DNA from: Adenophora triphylla var. japonica
Lineage: Eukaryota > Streptophyta > Magnoliopsida > Asterales > Campanulaceae
Length of the DNA: 64,000 bases
Direction of reading: 5' to 3'
NCBI GenBank assembly: GCA_022495995.1
Contig: JAFEMH010002553.1
Coordinates: forward strand, 62,001-126,000
Part shown: positions 22,014-33,701 of the stretch, piece by piece
How the letters are laid out: each line of letters opens with the position of its first letter
How positions within the stretch are numbered: the stretch's first letter is position 1
The notes under the pieces: generated by a model
What the model was told of the DNA's origin: nothing
What the model saw: the letters and a program-made list of their open reading frames with translations, nothing else
The model's database searches: none
Translations under genes and position numbers: made by a program

Positions 22014-22440
22014 TTGACGTCTTGGAAACCCACAAGGGTATTAAATGATGGTCGTCCTGCTTGGATTCTTCCTCCCGTCGATCATCAAAATATCAATGCC
22101 ATTATTGAATGGATTGAGGATGAGGTACCTAGCTCAGAGGAAGACGATGAGGCTGATGCCGTGGCGCAGGCCGAGGAGACTAATGTCGAGGAGGAAGCTC
22201 AACCCAACAAGTCACCATCCCGAATCCTGGCAAGGCAGAAGACGATGAGGCGGATGCCGTGGCACAGGCCGAGAAGACTAATGTCGAGGAGGAAGCTCAA
22301 CCCAACAAGTCACCATCCCGGTTCCTGACCTGAAGGAAGATGATGAGTCTGATGCCGAGGTGCAGGCCGAGGAGACAAATGTCGAGGAGAAAGCTCAACT
22401 CAACAAGTCACCATCCCGGATCCTGACCTGGAGGACTTCA
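22014..22440 (+). repeat. About 98-bp repeat, three copies, coding-like on the plus strand
   Basis: Units beginning near 22142, 22239 and 22338 share GATGCCGTGGCGCAGGCCGA and CAACCCAACAAGTCACCATC. The first unit lies in a plus-strand frame starting MTSWKPTRVL (22014) that turns acidic (SSEEDDEADAVAQAEE). It lies antisense to gag, between gag and the 3' LTR, the same place where RT2 keeps its antisense genes. It could therefore be the tail of a lost antisense gene. No domain was recognised. Confidence 0.55.
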
Positions 22441-22700
22441 TTGTCTTCATTTATTGCTTTAGTATAAACTGCTTTGCTTGAATGCCAGTACAAACTTTGG
22501 GAAGCCGAGGAAGATCATCTTGTATTTTAACCTTTGGTAATATCTTCTGTTTGGTCATTGGGCCGAGGGAGATTTCTTGGTTATGACTATGTGCCGCTTT
22601 AGTCGTTTAACACCGAGGGGTATCCTTGTTAAGACGTGGCGCCTATTTTTCATCTCTATTATGACGAGGTAAGGATACTCGGCATAGGTCTTTGATATTT
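22441..22700. other. RT1 interior spacer
   Basis: Contains a diverged first unit of the 90-bp array (near 22590-22700) and no coding sequence. Confidence 0.5.
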
Positions 22701-23425
22701 TGCCGCGTTAGCCGTTTAGGCGTTGGTCTTACTTCTTTGTCACCTTTCTATGACGAGGAAGATGACTCGTACATAGGTCGTAAATGTTTTTGCCGCGTTA
22801 GCCGTTTAGGCGTTGGGCTTACTTCTTTGTCACCTTTCTATGACGAGGAAGATGACTCGTACATAGGTCGTAAGTGGTTTTTGCCGCGTTAGCCGTTTAG
22901 GCGTTGGGCTTACTTCTTTGTCACCTTTCTATGACGAGGAAGATGACTCGTACATAGGTCGTAAGTGGTTTTGCCGCGTTAGCCGTTAGAGGCGTTGGGC
23001 TCTCTTCTTTTTCATCTCTCTATGACGAGGAAAGATGACTCGTATATAGGTCGTAGATGTATTTGCCGCGTTAGCCGTTAGAGTCGTTGGGCTTACTTCT
23101 TTGTCACCTTTCTATGACGAGGAAGATGACTCGTACATAGGTCGTAAGTGGTTTTTGCCGCGTTAGCCGTTTAGGCGTTGGGCTTACTTCTTTGTCACCT
23201 TTCTATGACAAGTAAGATGACTCTTACATAGGTCGTAAGTGGTTTTGCCGCGTTAGCCGTTAGAGGCGTTGGGCTCTCTTCTTTTTTATCTCTCTATGAC
23301 GAGGAAAGATGACTCGTACATAGGTCGTAGATGTATTTGCCGCGTTAGCCGTTAGAGGCGTTGGGCTTACTTCTTTTTCATCTTTCTATGACGAGGAAGA
23401 TGACTCGTACATAGGTCGTAGATGG
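22701..23425. repeat. 90-92 bp tandem array in RT1 3' region
   Basis: Eight units begin with TGCCGCGTTAGCCGTT at 22701, 22791, 22882, 22972, 23064, 23156, 23246 and 23338. Each contains CTATGACGAGGAAGATGACT and ACATAGGTCGTA. Tandem arrays upstream of the 3' LTR are known in Tat/Ogre elements and can seed satellite DNA. Confidence 0.92.
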
Positions 23426-23748
23426 TTGGTTCTGTCTTTGGTAGTTAACTTGCATGTTGAAGAAGCAAATTTCATAAATTGAACTTGATTGTATTAAATG
23501 CAATACTACCTTGCTAGAAAAGTAAAACTGACAAATCTATTACATAAAAATGGAATAAACTGGACTTAATGAAAGTACTCTATCCTTGCTAAAATTTGAA
23601 TTTAAATTTCATTGACTGTCTCACTTCCACTAGTTCATCTATGTCCCGCAGCTCTCCTTATCTCTAGTCATGGCTGGCCCCCGAGTTCTGGCCGTATGAC
23701 GAGACTAGGGGCTATATCTAGGACGGACAGAACTGTGTATAGGAGAAA
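23426..23748. other. RT1 sequence downstream of gag
   Basis: No open frame of note. This AT-rich stretch joins the end of gag to the tandem array. Protease, which would follow gag in an autonomous relative, is absent. Confidence 0.6.
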
Positions 23749-25715
23749 TTAGTGGAGCTTGGCCCTAAGAGGCCTGTCGTCTTCATCTGTATCGTTGTCT
23801 TCGCTGGCTTCCTGCCTTTTTCGCTTGCCGTCCTTCTTCAAGACATAACGATCTAGTTTGCCTTCATCAACCCAATTCTGAATCGTCTTCTTGAGGGCAA
23901 AACAGTTCTCAGCGTTGTGACCATAGTCTTTGTGGAAATCACAGTGCTTGGACGGGTCACGCGGATACTTTGTGTGGTCACTGAGTGGACGGGGGTTCGG
24001 AAGATTCACCAATTGCATGATTTCAGAAATTGGTTTGGTAAGAGGAGTGAAGATCTCAGTTTTCTCGGTTCCTCGCGTCCTGTTTTTGCCTTTATAACCA
24101 TTTCCGTTGGAGGATGTGTGGTTTGCTTTCTCTTCAGTTTCAGTCTTGTCAGACTTCTTCTTGCTCTTCTCTTCCGCCGTGGCGATGACGTATGCTACAT
24201 TGAATAAGTCTGCTTTAGACTTGGGCTCCCTGGCGGAGAGTTCGTAAATGAGGGGTCCGGATCTCAGTCCGGAGTTGAAACAAACAATGACCTCTCTGTC
24301 TGTGAGGCTTTCTTCTACTTGCTCCGCCATTTTACGGAATCGATTGTAATAACTGAGGGTGGTTTCATTCTTCCCTTGCTCGATGCTGGCAAGGTCGGTC
24401 AATCTCATCTTCCTCCTTCCATCAGTGGCAAAGTGGTCCAGGAACATTCTCCTCATGCTTCTCCAGCTATCGATGCAACCTTTTTTCAGCTCACGGAACC
24501 AGGTCAAGGCTTTTCCGGAGAAGGTGCTCGCGAAAGCTTTACAGAGCATGTCGTCGGCCTTGGTGAGGAGGTTCATAGTTTGCTCAAAACATTGCACATG
24601 GTCCTTTGCGTCTTGGGTTCTGTTATATTTTTCAAAACTCGGGACCTTAAAGTGAGGATTAGGTGGTGCCTCAGTTATCCTCTGGGAGAATGAACGAGTG
24701 GACCAGTCATAATCGTCGCATCGACCTTCTTTCCCATTTCCATGTCATCAAGTCTTTGTTTCAAGAGATCCCATTGTTTAGCTTCCACTCCCTTATCAGT
24801 GCTAGAATGAGTGCTGCGTTGGGAGCTACGGGTTGACTTATCTCTAGGGCGGCCATTCACCCTACTGTGTTGTTCTTCATCATCCCAGTGGCTATCTCGT
24901 CTGGGGGGTGCCTTATCCCTCCTCAGCTCTCCCTCTTGGTGGCCGAGGAACATCCTGTACGGACGGGGACTCCTTGGTCTGGTGATGTGCCGTGGTCGAG
25001 GTGGTTCATGCCGAGGACGGTGGTCAGGACGAGGTGTCATGCTGAGACGAGGAGGGGATAAACGTCTAGCCAGACTGAGCCTAGGTCGCAAGTCTTTAGA
25101 GTTTACCTCCTGCTCCTTCGAATTTAAGTGGCTCCTCAAGTCTACCACTTCCTTCTCGGTTTCACGATTATTAGGCCGAGGTCGAGGAGCATCTTGGAGG
25201 TTCTGCTTAGGTGATACCGCAGGCTCACGGGGAGGAGGATCTTGGTTGCGAGGAGGGCTCCTCTGGTCACCTCGTCCATCACCCTGAGTTCTCCTTCCAC
25301 AAGAATTGCCTGACCTCGAAGGCCTAATAAACTCGGCCATTGAATATTCTGGATCCAGTTGTAATAGAGCAGCTTGAGTCTCATAAATTCGCTGCAATGT
25401 CTCCATTTGCTTGTGTAAAAGGGTACGTCGGTCAACGGGCTAGGTGTTCTCAGCACGTCCTGCTTCCGGGTTCCTCGTAGTTCTCTTGCTCGCAACTCGT
25501 CTTCCTCGCGGACGAGTAGGACGAGGAGGGTTGTCCCCTTCCCCATCAGCAACTGGCTGGCTCTGAGATCGGAGAGTCATGCTGAGGGGAGGTATCCCGT
25601 GATGCAGAGGAGGGGGAGGAGGAAGCATCTCGATTGTAAGGTGGATCTCATTCTCGTGAGTCCTCTCCTCGTCGTTAGTAACACTTGCCAAATTTCTGTC
25701 TGCCATTGAAGTCAA
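23749..25715 (-). pseudogene. gag: RT1 gag (Retrotrans_gag type), broken by one stop and one frameshift
   Basis: This encodes the capsid/nucleocapsid precursor that would package element RNA in cytoplasmic particles. The N-terminal part (25715-24675) is Pro/Arg-rich and probably disordered. The capsid domain (24597 onward) shows ALTWFRELKKGCIDSW, FLDHFA, LASIEQGKNETLSYY-like residues, YYNRFRKMAEQVE and LRSGPLIYELS, as in Ty3/gypsy gag. A degenerate zinc-knuckle-like motif follows (CDFHKDYGHNAENC). It ends in acidic DNDTDEDD. A TAG at 25440-25442 separates two frames in the same phase, and a frameshift near 24690 separates the middle from the capsid domain. Otherwise the reading is well preserved, about 650 codons in all. 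No pol follows. Confidence 0.85.
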
Positions 25716-25896
25716 CGATTGTAACAGGAATTACCAAATGGAAAATTTTCTACCAAAATTGGGTACAGATTTCAACCGCTAACACAAGATTGCGATTTTA
25801 CCAACACCAAAATTTTCCGGCCAAAACGATTGCCTCAGGCGTGAATTTGCAGATTCCGGCCAAATTTCCAGGCGAACAGCACACAAATTTTTTCAG

Positions 25897-26043
25897 GGCG
25901 TGAATAGTACTTCCGACAGAGAATAGTAATTTCGGCGTGAATAGTGCTTCCGGCGGTGAACAGTAATTCCGGCGTGAATAGTACTTCCGGTGGTGAACAG
26001 TAATTCCGGCGGTGAATAGTACTCCGGCAGTGAATAGTGATTT
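25897..26043. repeat. 18-19 bp tandem repeats in the RT1 leader
   Basis: About eight units of GGCGGTGAATAGTACTTCC and variants lie between the primer site and the gag start. They are non-coding and imperfect. Confidence 0.85.
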
Positions 26044-26074
26044 TCCAGGCCATACAATGGGTCTTTGAATCGAT

Positions 26075-26092
26075 TTTCCGGCAATGGAACCA
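26075..26092 (-). other. RT1 primer binding site
   Basis: Just inside the 5' LTR the minus strand reads TGGTTCCATTGCCGG. From memory it resembles the tRNA-Asp type site of Tat/Athila elements (TGGCGCCGTTGCCGG) with three mismatches. The tRNA assignment is tentative. Confidence 0.5.
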
Positions 26093-26094
26093 AT

Positions 26095-27213
26095 TGATGA
26101 TGCCAAAATCGTCAAATCAGCCCAAATCCAAGCGTTCGGATGCTCCGGAGATTGCAAGGCCTGAAAATAAGAGAAAACACGTAAACTAAGCCGGGGCGGA
26201 TCCGGCTAAAGGCCCTCCGGTGTGAGAGTAAGTTCACGGTTTGATTGTGAGAAACTAAATTGACAGAGTTTCTGTATTGTAAAAAGTAACGTACCAAAAT
26301 ATTGAGATTATGGCTTGTATTTATAGGGATGGATATATGGAATTCATGTTGAACTTGGACTGTAAAGAGATAAGATATAATTCTAGGAGGATTTTATCTG
26401 TTAAGGAGTCCTTGTTTGAGTTGAATTGATATAGGAGGTGGTTAAAATCCTGATTAGATTATAACTGCTTAATCCTTGTTGGAATAGGATTGTAAGGACT
26501 GTTCTGCCGGAAAGCCGAGATGCAAATATTCCCTTCCTCGTCATATGCTGATATGCTGAGGTACAAATATTCCACCCCTCGTCATACATGGCCATCTCGA
26601 TCCATGATGAGCTGGGGAAGGAATTAAGAGCTGAAGAGCAAGTGGGATAGCCGAGATGCAAATAATCGGTTCCTCGTCATTCATGGCCATCTCGGCCCAT
26701 GATGAGCCGGGAAAGAGATGAGAAATAAGTTGATCCCGTCATGATGATATCATAACCGAGGAAGACACCTCGTCCTCGTTGTCAAGGGAGGTCTCCTTGT
26801 CCTTGGAGGGACCTAATCTCGTACTTGGAGGGAGGTCACCTCGTCGTCAAGGGAGCTCACCTCGTCCTCGTACCTCGTACCTCGTCGTCAAGGGAGCTCA
26901 CCTCGTACTTGGAGGGAGGTCTCCTCGTACTTGGAGGGAGGTCACCTCGTCGTCAAGGGAGGTCTCCTCGTCCTCGTACCTCGTACCTCGTCGTCAAGGG
27001 AGCTCACCTCGTACTTGGAGGGAGGTCACCTCGTCGTCAAAGGAGGTCTCCTCGTCCTCGTACCTCGTACCTCGTCGTCAAGGGAGCTCACCTCGTACTT
27101 GGAGGGAGGTCTCCTCGTACTTGGAGGGAGGTCACCTCGTCGTCAAGGGAGGTCTCCTCGTCTCGTACCTCGTACCTCGTCGTCAAGGGAGCTCACCTCG
27201 TACTTGGAGGGAG
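26095..27213 (-). repeat. RT1 5' LTR, downstream portion
   Basis: Homologous to 20512 onward. It is interrupted within the minisatellite at 27213/27214 by RT2 and resumes at 57251-57478. A minus-strand TATA box (complement of 26318-26325) is retained, but RT2 now separates it from the upstream part of the LTR. Confidence 0.9.
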
Positions 27214-28985
27214 TGTGATGATGTGTCGCCATTTCGCGGGAAAAAATTCGATTTTTTCGCGTTTCTTTGAAAAAAACCAAATAAAACCCGGGAAAAAGAA
27301 CGGAGTCGCCACGCCATTTTTGTTTTAAGGGCCAAAACTTTGAAAAATGCCCGAGATCAGAAATTTGGGTTCGGAGGTCATGTTACACGCCGGGAAGGAC
27401 GTTAGTGTGCACCCGGAATGCCTCGTAAAACGAGTCTTCCAAGCTGAAAATCATTTGTGTGTGTGTGTGTGTGTGTTTTGGCCAAAATAATTTGAAACTC
27501 AGAAAAGTAAAAATTGGGATATCTTTTTAAGACTTTAAACTGATCCCATGATTTTTTGGAAGATTTTTGGATTGAGATTTGGTACTCAAAAGACCTTTTG
27601 AAGTTGAGAGCCACTTCTGCCAGAATGAAAAAGGCAGTGGACCTTTGATTTTGAAATGGATTCAAGGGTCTTAAAACTTCATAATATGGATAAACTCAGA
27701 GAATAAAAGTTGTTCCAGACACCTTAAATAAGATTTATAAGAAGGAATTTTCCATTTTGGAGAAGATTTGAGGGGTCAAAACCTTCTGGAAACCTCAGAT
27801 ATGAGATCTGGATTCCCAGAAGCTGATGAACTAGCCTATGAAAGAAAATTTGAAAAGAGGAGTTTTACTCACCCAAAAAATAAAGTAAAAATATGTCTGG
27901 AAATCTCTGGATGTTGGCTACAAAAAGTGTTTTGTAGTCAACACCAAATTCCAAGTTTATCTGTGTCCAAAAAATTAGACCATGGACTGAGGTCTGAGGA
28001 AATTGCTACTGGACAGCAACTTCTCAAGAAAGAAAATATGATTTTAAGGGGGGTTTTGCATCCATGCTTGTCCCCATTTCCCTAGGTTTTGGTTAGTGAT
28101 CACTTGACATTTTAGTGGTGAATCAACTATACCAAACCATTCTTGGGATACATTAGGACTAAGCACTTCATTTGCTTGGGAAGGGGAATTTTATCCTTTG
28201 AAAATGAGATTTGATGCTTGAAAATGGTTTTTAGGGTTTTGAAAATGCATTTGCAAGAAAACAAGAACACATTAAAGAAAATGTTGATCCTTGTAGAAGA
28301 TCATCCATGGAGATGGACTTCCGTGGTGATCTTCTTGGATCTTAAGACAAGAAGAAGAATGAACTACATTTTGTAGTTTGAAGATGCATGCATGGATGAG
28401 AGATTTAGGGTAAGAAGAGGGAGGTTATACCTATCTTCTTTGTATTTTGAGGCTTTGGCTTGAATATATGAGTGTTTGAGGCTTGAATGTGTTTAGGGTT
28501 TGAATTTGAGAGTGAGTGTGAGTTGGGAAATATTCAAGAGAAAATGGTGACAATTCAAGTGAATTCTCACTGTTTTCTCTCTATATTTCGCCGAGAGGTT
28601 CAGGTGCAAATTGTGTTGTGGCTCCTTATTTTTGTGACTGGAGGGCTCAATTTATAGCCCTCTGAATTTTACAAAGATGTCCGCGCGGATGGGATTGGTG
28701 GCGTGCACTGTTCATTAAATGCAGCTCCAGGCTTTGGACACAAGGAATATTTCTTTTGAAAATTCAAATTAACAGCCAGTTTATGTTTCCAGCCATTTCT
28801 ATTTTTGGTTTTCTTCCTTTGTTTTGCTTTTTAAGATTCTTTTTGAGGTTTATCTTTAAATAGCAATGCCCATTTTACCCTCACTTTGTTAGAAATGTTA
28901 GGATTGTTAGGAATTGTTAGAAATGTTAAAACTTTCATTAATTTTCTAACGAAAATACTAACAAGCTCAAATTGGAGCACTTACA
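27214..28985 (-). repeat. RT2 3' LTR (1,772 bp)
   Basis: Starts TGTGATGATGTGTCGCCATT and ends GAGCACTTACA (plus strand). It contains a (TG)n tract near 27457 and a minus-strand TATA box (complement of 28649-28656). The palindrome TCCGCGCGGA at 28680-28689 lies 23 bp upstream of that TATA box in element orientation. Confidence 0.93.
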
Positions 28986-28999
28986 GTAGCCCCTCGGCG
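28986..28999 (-). other. RT2 polypurine tract
   Basis: The minus strand reads CGCCGAGGGGCTAC directly before the 3' LTR start TGTAAGTGCTCC. Confidence 0.65.
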
Positions 29000-29339
29000 A
29001 CGGCGCTTTCGAAGGAAGCGGGGTCGTCGATAAGAGTAAGGCTCCATATTTGACAGGATGATCAAGTGATCGAGTGGCTGAACCTATTTAATAGGCTACC
29101 TACGTATCCCGAGTGGGAATCAAGCCGGCCGTAGTTCGGGTCTTTGACCCTGGAGATGATGGCGTTTTAGGTGCCTCGAACACGATGAGCGAGTTACGCA
29201 GGTTGGTTCTTTGGAGAGAAACTCTGCTGGGGATAAGAGATGACCCTTTTCGGTCGGATGGCTATCCGCTCTGCTGGGGATAGGAATGACCATTTTCGGT
29301 CAGATGGCTATCCGCTCTGCTGGGGATGATTGCGATTTA
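29000..29339. repeat. RT2 3' region: short direct repeats
   Basis: Two to three copies of a 52-bp unit containing CTCTGCTGGGGATA and TTTTCGGTCGGATGGCTATC lie at 29221-29330. The phrase AGGCTACCTACGTATCCC at 29093 recurs at 29734. No gene was seen. Confidence 0.75.
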
Positions 29340-29344
29340 TCGCT

Positions 29345-29650
29345 TTCCTAGTGACAGCGTTTTAGGTGCCTCAAACCTTGGAGATGGCGTTTTAGGTGCC
29401 TCGAACCTTGGAGATGGCGTTTTAGGTGCCTCAAACCTTGAAGATGGCTTTTTAGGTGCCTCGGACCTTGATGATGGCGTTTTAGGTGCCTCGAACCTTG
29501 GAGATGGCGTTTTAGGTGCCTCGGACCTTGATGATGGCGTTTTAGGTGCCTCGAACCTTGATGATGGCGTTTTAGGTGCCTCGGACCTTAATGATGGCGT
29601 TTTAGGTGCCTCGGACCTTGATGATGGCGTTTTAGGTGCCTCGAACCTCG
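29345..29650. repeat. 30-bp tandem array in RT2 3' region
   Basis: About ten units of GATGGCGTTTTAGGTGCCTC plus GAACCTTGAT or GGACCTTGAT. Because 30 is divisible by three, the array stays open in one frame and reads as repeated DGVLGASNL. There is no sign that this is a real protein. Confidence 0.92.
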
Positions 29651-29879
29651 ATTGTGAAATGGCCTTTCGGTGGACTTTGTCTGCTGCCGAAGGAGAGGGT
29701 GACCGTTTTGGTCGGGGGGCTGGACCTAATGATAGGCTACCTACGTATCCCTAGTGGGAATCAAGCCCTTTCGTAGTTCGAGTTCTTCTCGAGATTCCGT
29801 TGGCTTTTGGGATTCCGTTAACTTTGCTGGGGATTTTGTTAGCCTTTGCTGGGGAAAATCAGACGTATTTGTCTGGGAA

Positions 29880-31010
29880 ATCGGTCTTACGTTTGACTGC
29901 CGTTGGATGATTTTGATGAAAGATACGGGATCTCGTTATCTTTCTCAGGGAGATCGGACTTACGTTTGACTGCCGGGGATAATTTTGATGAAAGATACGG
30001 GATTCCGTTATCTTTATCGGGGAGATCGGTCTTACGTTTGACTGCCGGGGGTAATTTTGATGAAAGATACGGGATCTCGTTATCTTTCTCGGGGAAATCG
30101 GTCTTACGTTTGACTGCCGTCGATGATTTTTGATGAAAGATACGGGATCTGTTATCTTTCTCAAGGAGATCGGTCTTACGTTTAACTGTCGGGGAATGAT
30201 TTTGATGAAAGATACGAGATCTCGTTATCTTTCTCAAGGAGATCGGTCTTACGTTTGACTGCCGTTGAATGATTTTGATGAAAGATACATGATCTCGTTA
30301 TCTTTCTCGGGGAGATCGGTCTTACGTTTGACTGCCGGGGGATGATTTTGATGAAAGATACATGATCTCGTTATCTTTCTCAGGGAGATCGGACTTATGT
30401 TTGACTGCCGGGGGTAATTTTGATGAGAGATACGGGATTCCGTTATCTTTCTCGGGGAGATTGGACTTACGTTTGACTGCCGTTGAATGATTTTGATGAA
30501 AGATACATGATCTCGTTATCTTTCTCAGGGAGATCGGACTTACGTTTGACTGCCGTTTGATGATTTTGATGAAAGATACGGGATCTCGTTATCTTTCTCG
30601 GGGAAATCGGTCTTACGTTTGACTGCCGGGGGTAATTTTGATGAAAGATACGGGATTCCGTTATCTTTCTCGAGGAGATCGGTCTTACGTTTGACTGCCG
30701 TTGAGGAAATTGATGAAAGATACGGGATCTCGTTATCTTTCTCGGGGAGATCGGTCTTACGTTTGACTGCCGTTGGATGATTTTGATGAAAGATACGGGA
30801 TCTCGTTATCTTTCTCGGGGAAATCGGTCTTACGTTTGACTGCCGTTGGATGATTTTGATGAAAGATACGGGATCTCGTTATCTTTCTCGGGAAGATCGG
30901 TCTTACGTTTGACTGCCGTTGGGTAATTTTGATGAAAGATACGGGATTCCATTATCTTTTTCGGGGAAATCGGTCTTACGTTTGACTGTCGGGGAATGAT
31001 TTTCTTGACA
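29880..31010. repeat. 73-bp tandem array in RT2 3' region
   Basis: About 15 units of about 73 bp, each with TTTTGATGAAAGATACGGGA, TCTCGTTATCTTTCTCGGGG and CGGTCTTACGTTTGACTGCC. Units differ by small substitutions, with runs of alternating subtypes (GGGATCTC versus GGGATTCC). Arrays upstream of the 3' LTR are a known Tat/Ogre trait. Confidence 0.93.
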
Positions 31011-31053
31011 AGGGGCTGACTTTGGTTAACTCTGTCAAGTTGGGGACTAAACT

Positions 31054-33631
31054 TGTAACGACCCTAACCCTAGGCACTATTTTAGTATAACATTATATGC
31101 TTTTAATATTAATGTTAACTTTATATGTTTACTTTATATCTTTAAATTCTTATATTAGGATGAAATGTTTGGGAAATAAAATAATGTTCTAAAGGGAAAT
31201 ATAAAAATAGAAAATAAATAAAGTGTGGAAGGAGATTAAAGTATGTGGGGTAAAGTAATTGAGTAGGGTGAAATGATTTGGAAGACTTAGTTATTATTTT
31301 TGGTGAAAGCCTTTGAATTTAAAGGAGGGACCAAATCCCTTAAAATCCTCCCTTGTACCAATTAGTCAAAACCCCCCACTACATCACCACACTTTCTCTT
31401 ACTCTTCCCCCCTTCTTGACCGCCCCCCCCTACTCCCTTCACCATTCTTATACTCCACCTTCCTTCTTCTTCTCCTTCATTTTATTTTCTTTTACAAAAA
31501 AAATTCCATGGAAATCACCCTTGAAAGCCTCATTTCCTAAGTTCCTAGAGAAGTCAATTCTCCACCATTTTTAGATCCGAGAGTACTTTTATGATCGGGG
31601 TAAAGAGAGGAGTTCATCAAGCTAAGAAGATCTTCATTCCATTCCATATTTGCTAAGTGAGTTATTATGACCCTTCTCTTCTCTAAATGTTCATGAGATA
31701 TTTAATGTTGTTATTGTTGTTATAATGCTTATTGGATGCTTTGGGAACTTTCTTAAAAGGGAGAAATTGGTTAAGGTAATAAGAAAATATTGTTGTTCTT
31801 GGAAGCATTAAAGAATGAAAGAAATGGGTGGAGTTATATTTAGAGAATGAAACTTGAAATGGGTTAATTAAATGGGTGAAGTTAGTTTAAAGGAATTAAC
31901 TTGAAATGTATTGGTGAAGGGGTTGGAAATCTTATGAAAATAATCTAGGTTTATGTTATGTTGGGTTAATTAAATTAAGAAGTTTAGACTTGGAATGTGA
32001 TAGTGAAATGAGTAGGGATTCAAGGGATAAATGAGATAAGATTTAATCATTTTGGATTACATGGTTAAGTATGAGAGTTATGAGGTTAGCAAGTTTTCCA
32101 AGTTCACAAATTAGTAAGTTTGGGTTGTGTGGTTAGGCGCAAAAATGCGGGGAAAGGGCTCGTGGGCGATCGCCCGTAATGGGTGAGCGGTCGCCCATGA
32201 CCACAGCAGCTATCTCCCTTTATTTCCAAGCATGGGCGGTCGCCCACACCCCTTTGGGCGATCGCCCATGTTGGCGAGAATATGGTCCAGTTCCTGTTTA
32301 TTTGAATTTTCACTAGTAACCTTCTAGCATGATCCTTAACCAATATAAAGTTTGGAACCTAACCTTCCTGAATATGAATTTGATCCTTTTAATCTAGGTT
32401 AAAGTAGATTACTTGGGCCACTTAATAACACCTTAAATGGGTTAAATTGGAACTACGAAAGCATTCTATCTCCGACTTAGAAATCATTTGGCAGTTTATT
32501 AAAGGTGACTCCAACTTGGTAGAGTTAACTTGGATCCTTGTAGAGATCATATATTGTCGTATAATTACCTAGTAAGATGGGTTGGAGATATATCATCATC
32601 TTACTTGAGTACCTATTCATGACTTGTATTATGCTTAGTGTATTATATAAATGCTGCACTCTGATTATTGGTTGAACATGAGTATATTTTACCATGTGAC
32701 TATATTGCTTATTTATGCATAGTGTGTTAAAGAAATGTTGCACTATGATGTTGGTTGAGCATGAGTATATTTTACCATGTTGCTATGTTGTTTATCCCCT
32801 TTGTGAATTTATTCAAGTATCTATTATGTGCTTGATAATGTGTGAGTCACCGACATTGGGGTATAACATAATACGATCAATTATGGAAGTGTGACCTAAT
32901 GTGATCGGATTATGTTATATCTGTGGCGTCCCCTCTGTGGCCACGGGGAAGGGTATAGCATCCGTATTGAGCCAAAAGCCTTACGAGTTGCTACTGTCTT
33001 ATTTGGTTCCCCGAAAAACGGGTCTTATAAGACGTGAGTATTGCTTAAGCGGCTCCGTAAGATTGGAATATTATTATACCCAATGTTGTACGACTGCTTT
33101 GTTCGAGACGGAAAAGGTAAACCAAGGTAATGTAAGGTGTTTACGGCTTTTCCAATGTGTTATATGCAACTTGTTATGTGTTGCATCTTATATGGCATAT
33201 TCTTTGCATTCATAATAGCTTGCTGAGATTTATTCTCACCCCTCTCCCTTTACTGTTTTTAGATTCCGAGACAGATGGACCGGCCAAGTAAGGGCGGTGA
33301 GGAGTTTGGAAGTTATATTTTGGAAATTGTCGGGGTATGATTAGGTTGGTATAGAAAGTGTACCTTGGTATAAATCATTTACGGAATTGTATTATTAAAT
33401 CTTCATTTTATGTTATAACCGATGCCTTTTGTAACTAAAACAGTTTCTTACTTTCTAAGTTAGTCAACTATCTCTCCATTGTGAAAAGGTGTAGATTTAT
33501 TTTGAAATGGTTATAATAATTGTATTTATTTTTGAAAGTTAAATAAAGATTTTAAAAGTTTATGAAATTTGGGTTAGTTTGAGGATGCTCCAGCTTGGGA
33601 CACGTGTAGGTTCCGGGTCGGGGTCCTCACA
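31054..33631 (+). mobile_element. Solo LTR of a Ty3/gypsy element (2,578 bp)
   Basis: TSD AAACT flanks it (31049-31053 and 33632-33636). It starts TGTAACGACCCTAACCCTAG and ends GGGTCGGGGTCCTCACA. The ends match the LTR of RT3 read on its own strand (TGTAACGACCCCAACCCTAG ... GGGTGCTCACA), and a shared internal stretch near 32390 confirms a related family. No second LTR or interior is present, so unequal recombination between LTRs has removed the body. Confidence 0.9.
32157..32275. repeat. Clustered GGGCGATCGCCC palindromes in the solo LTR
   Basis: Four related palindromes (GGGCGATCGCCC twice, GAGCGGTCGCCC and GGGCGGTCGCCC) lie within 120 bp of otherwise AT-rich LTR. They lie about 1.1 kb from the LTR start, the same place where RT3 LTRs carry GGCACGACTCGTGCC. 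Confidence 0.85.
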
Positions 33632-33691
33632 AAACTGCAGAGTCCCAGATTTTTAAAGGGCAAAAGGGTCATTTTGACCCTGACAATCCTA

Positions 33692-33701
33692 TCCGCGCGG
33701 A
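33692..33701 (+). promoter_or_regulatory. TCCGCGCGGA palindrome upstream of antisense gene 1
   Basis: It lies 21 bp upstream of TATTAA (33723-33728), a possible TATA box, and 171 bp upstream of the start codon at 33873. It is identical to the 10-mer in the RT2 LTR promoter. Confidence 0.5.

Noticed and set aside
24319..25287. Plus-strand open frames opposite RT1 gag
   Set aside because: They are shadows of the gag reading frame. The minus strand has the recognisable gag domain and codon pattern.
29326..29754. 142-codon frame reading repeated DGVLGASNL
   Set aside because: It arises from a 30-bp tandem array whose period is a multiple of three. There is no independent support for a protein.
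22701..31010. CRISPR-like appearance of the 73- and 90-bp arrays
   Set aside because: The units are contiguous with no unique spacers, and the genome is eukaryotic. They are element tandem repeats.
32104..32343. 79-codon minus-strand frame in the solo LTR
   Set aside because: It is produced by the GC palindrome cluster in the LTR. No domain was seen and it does not continue outside.
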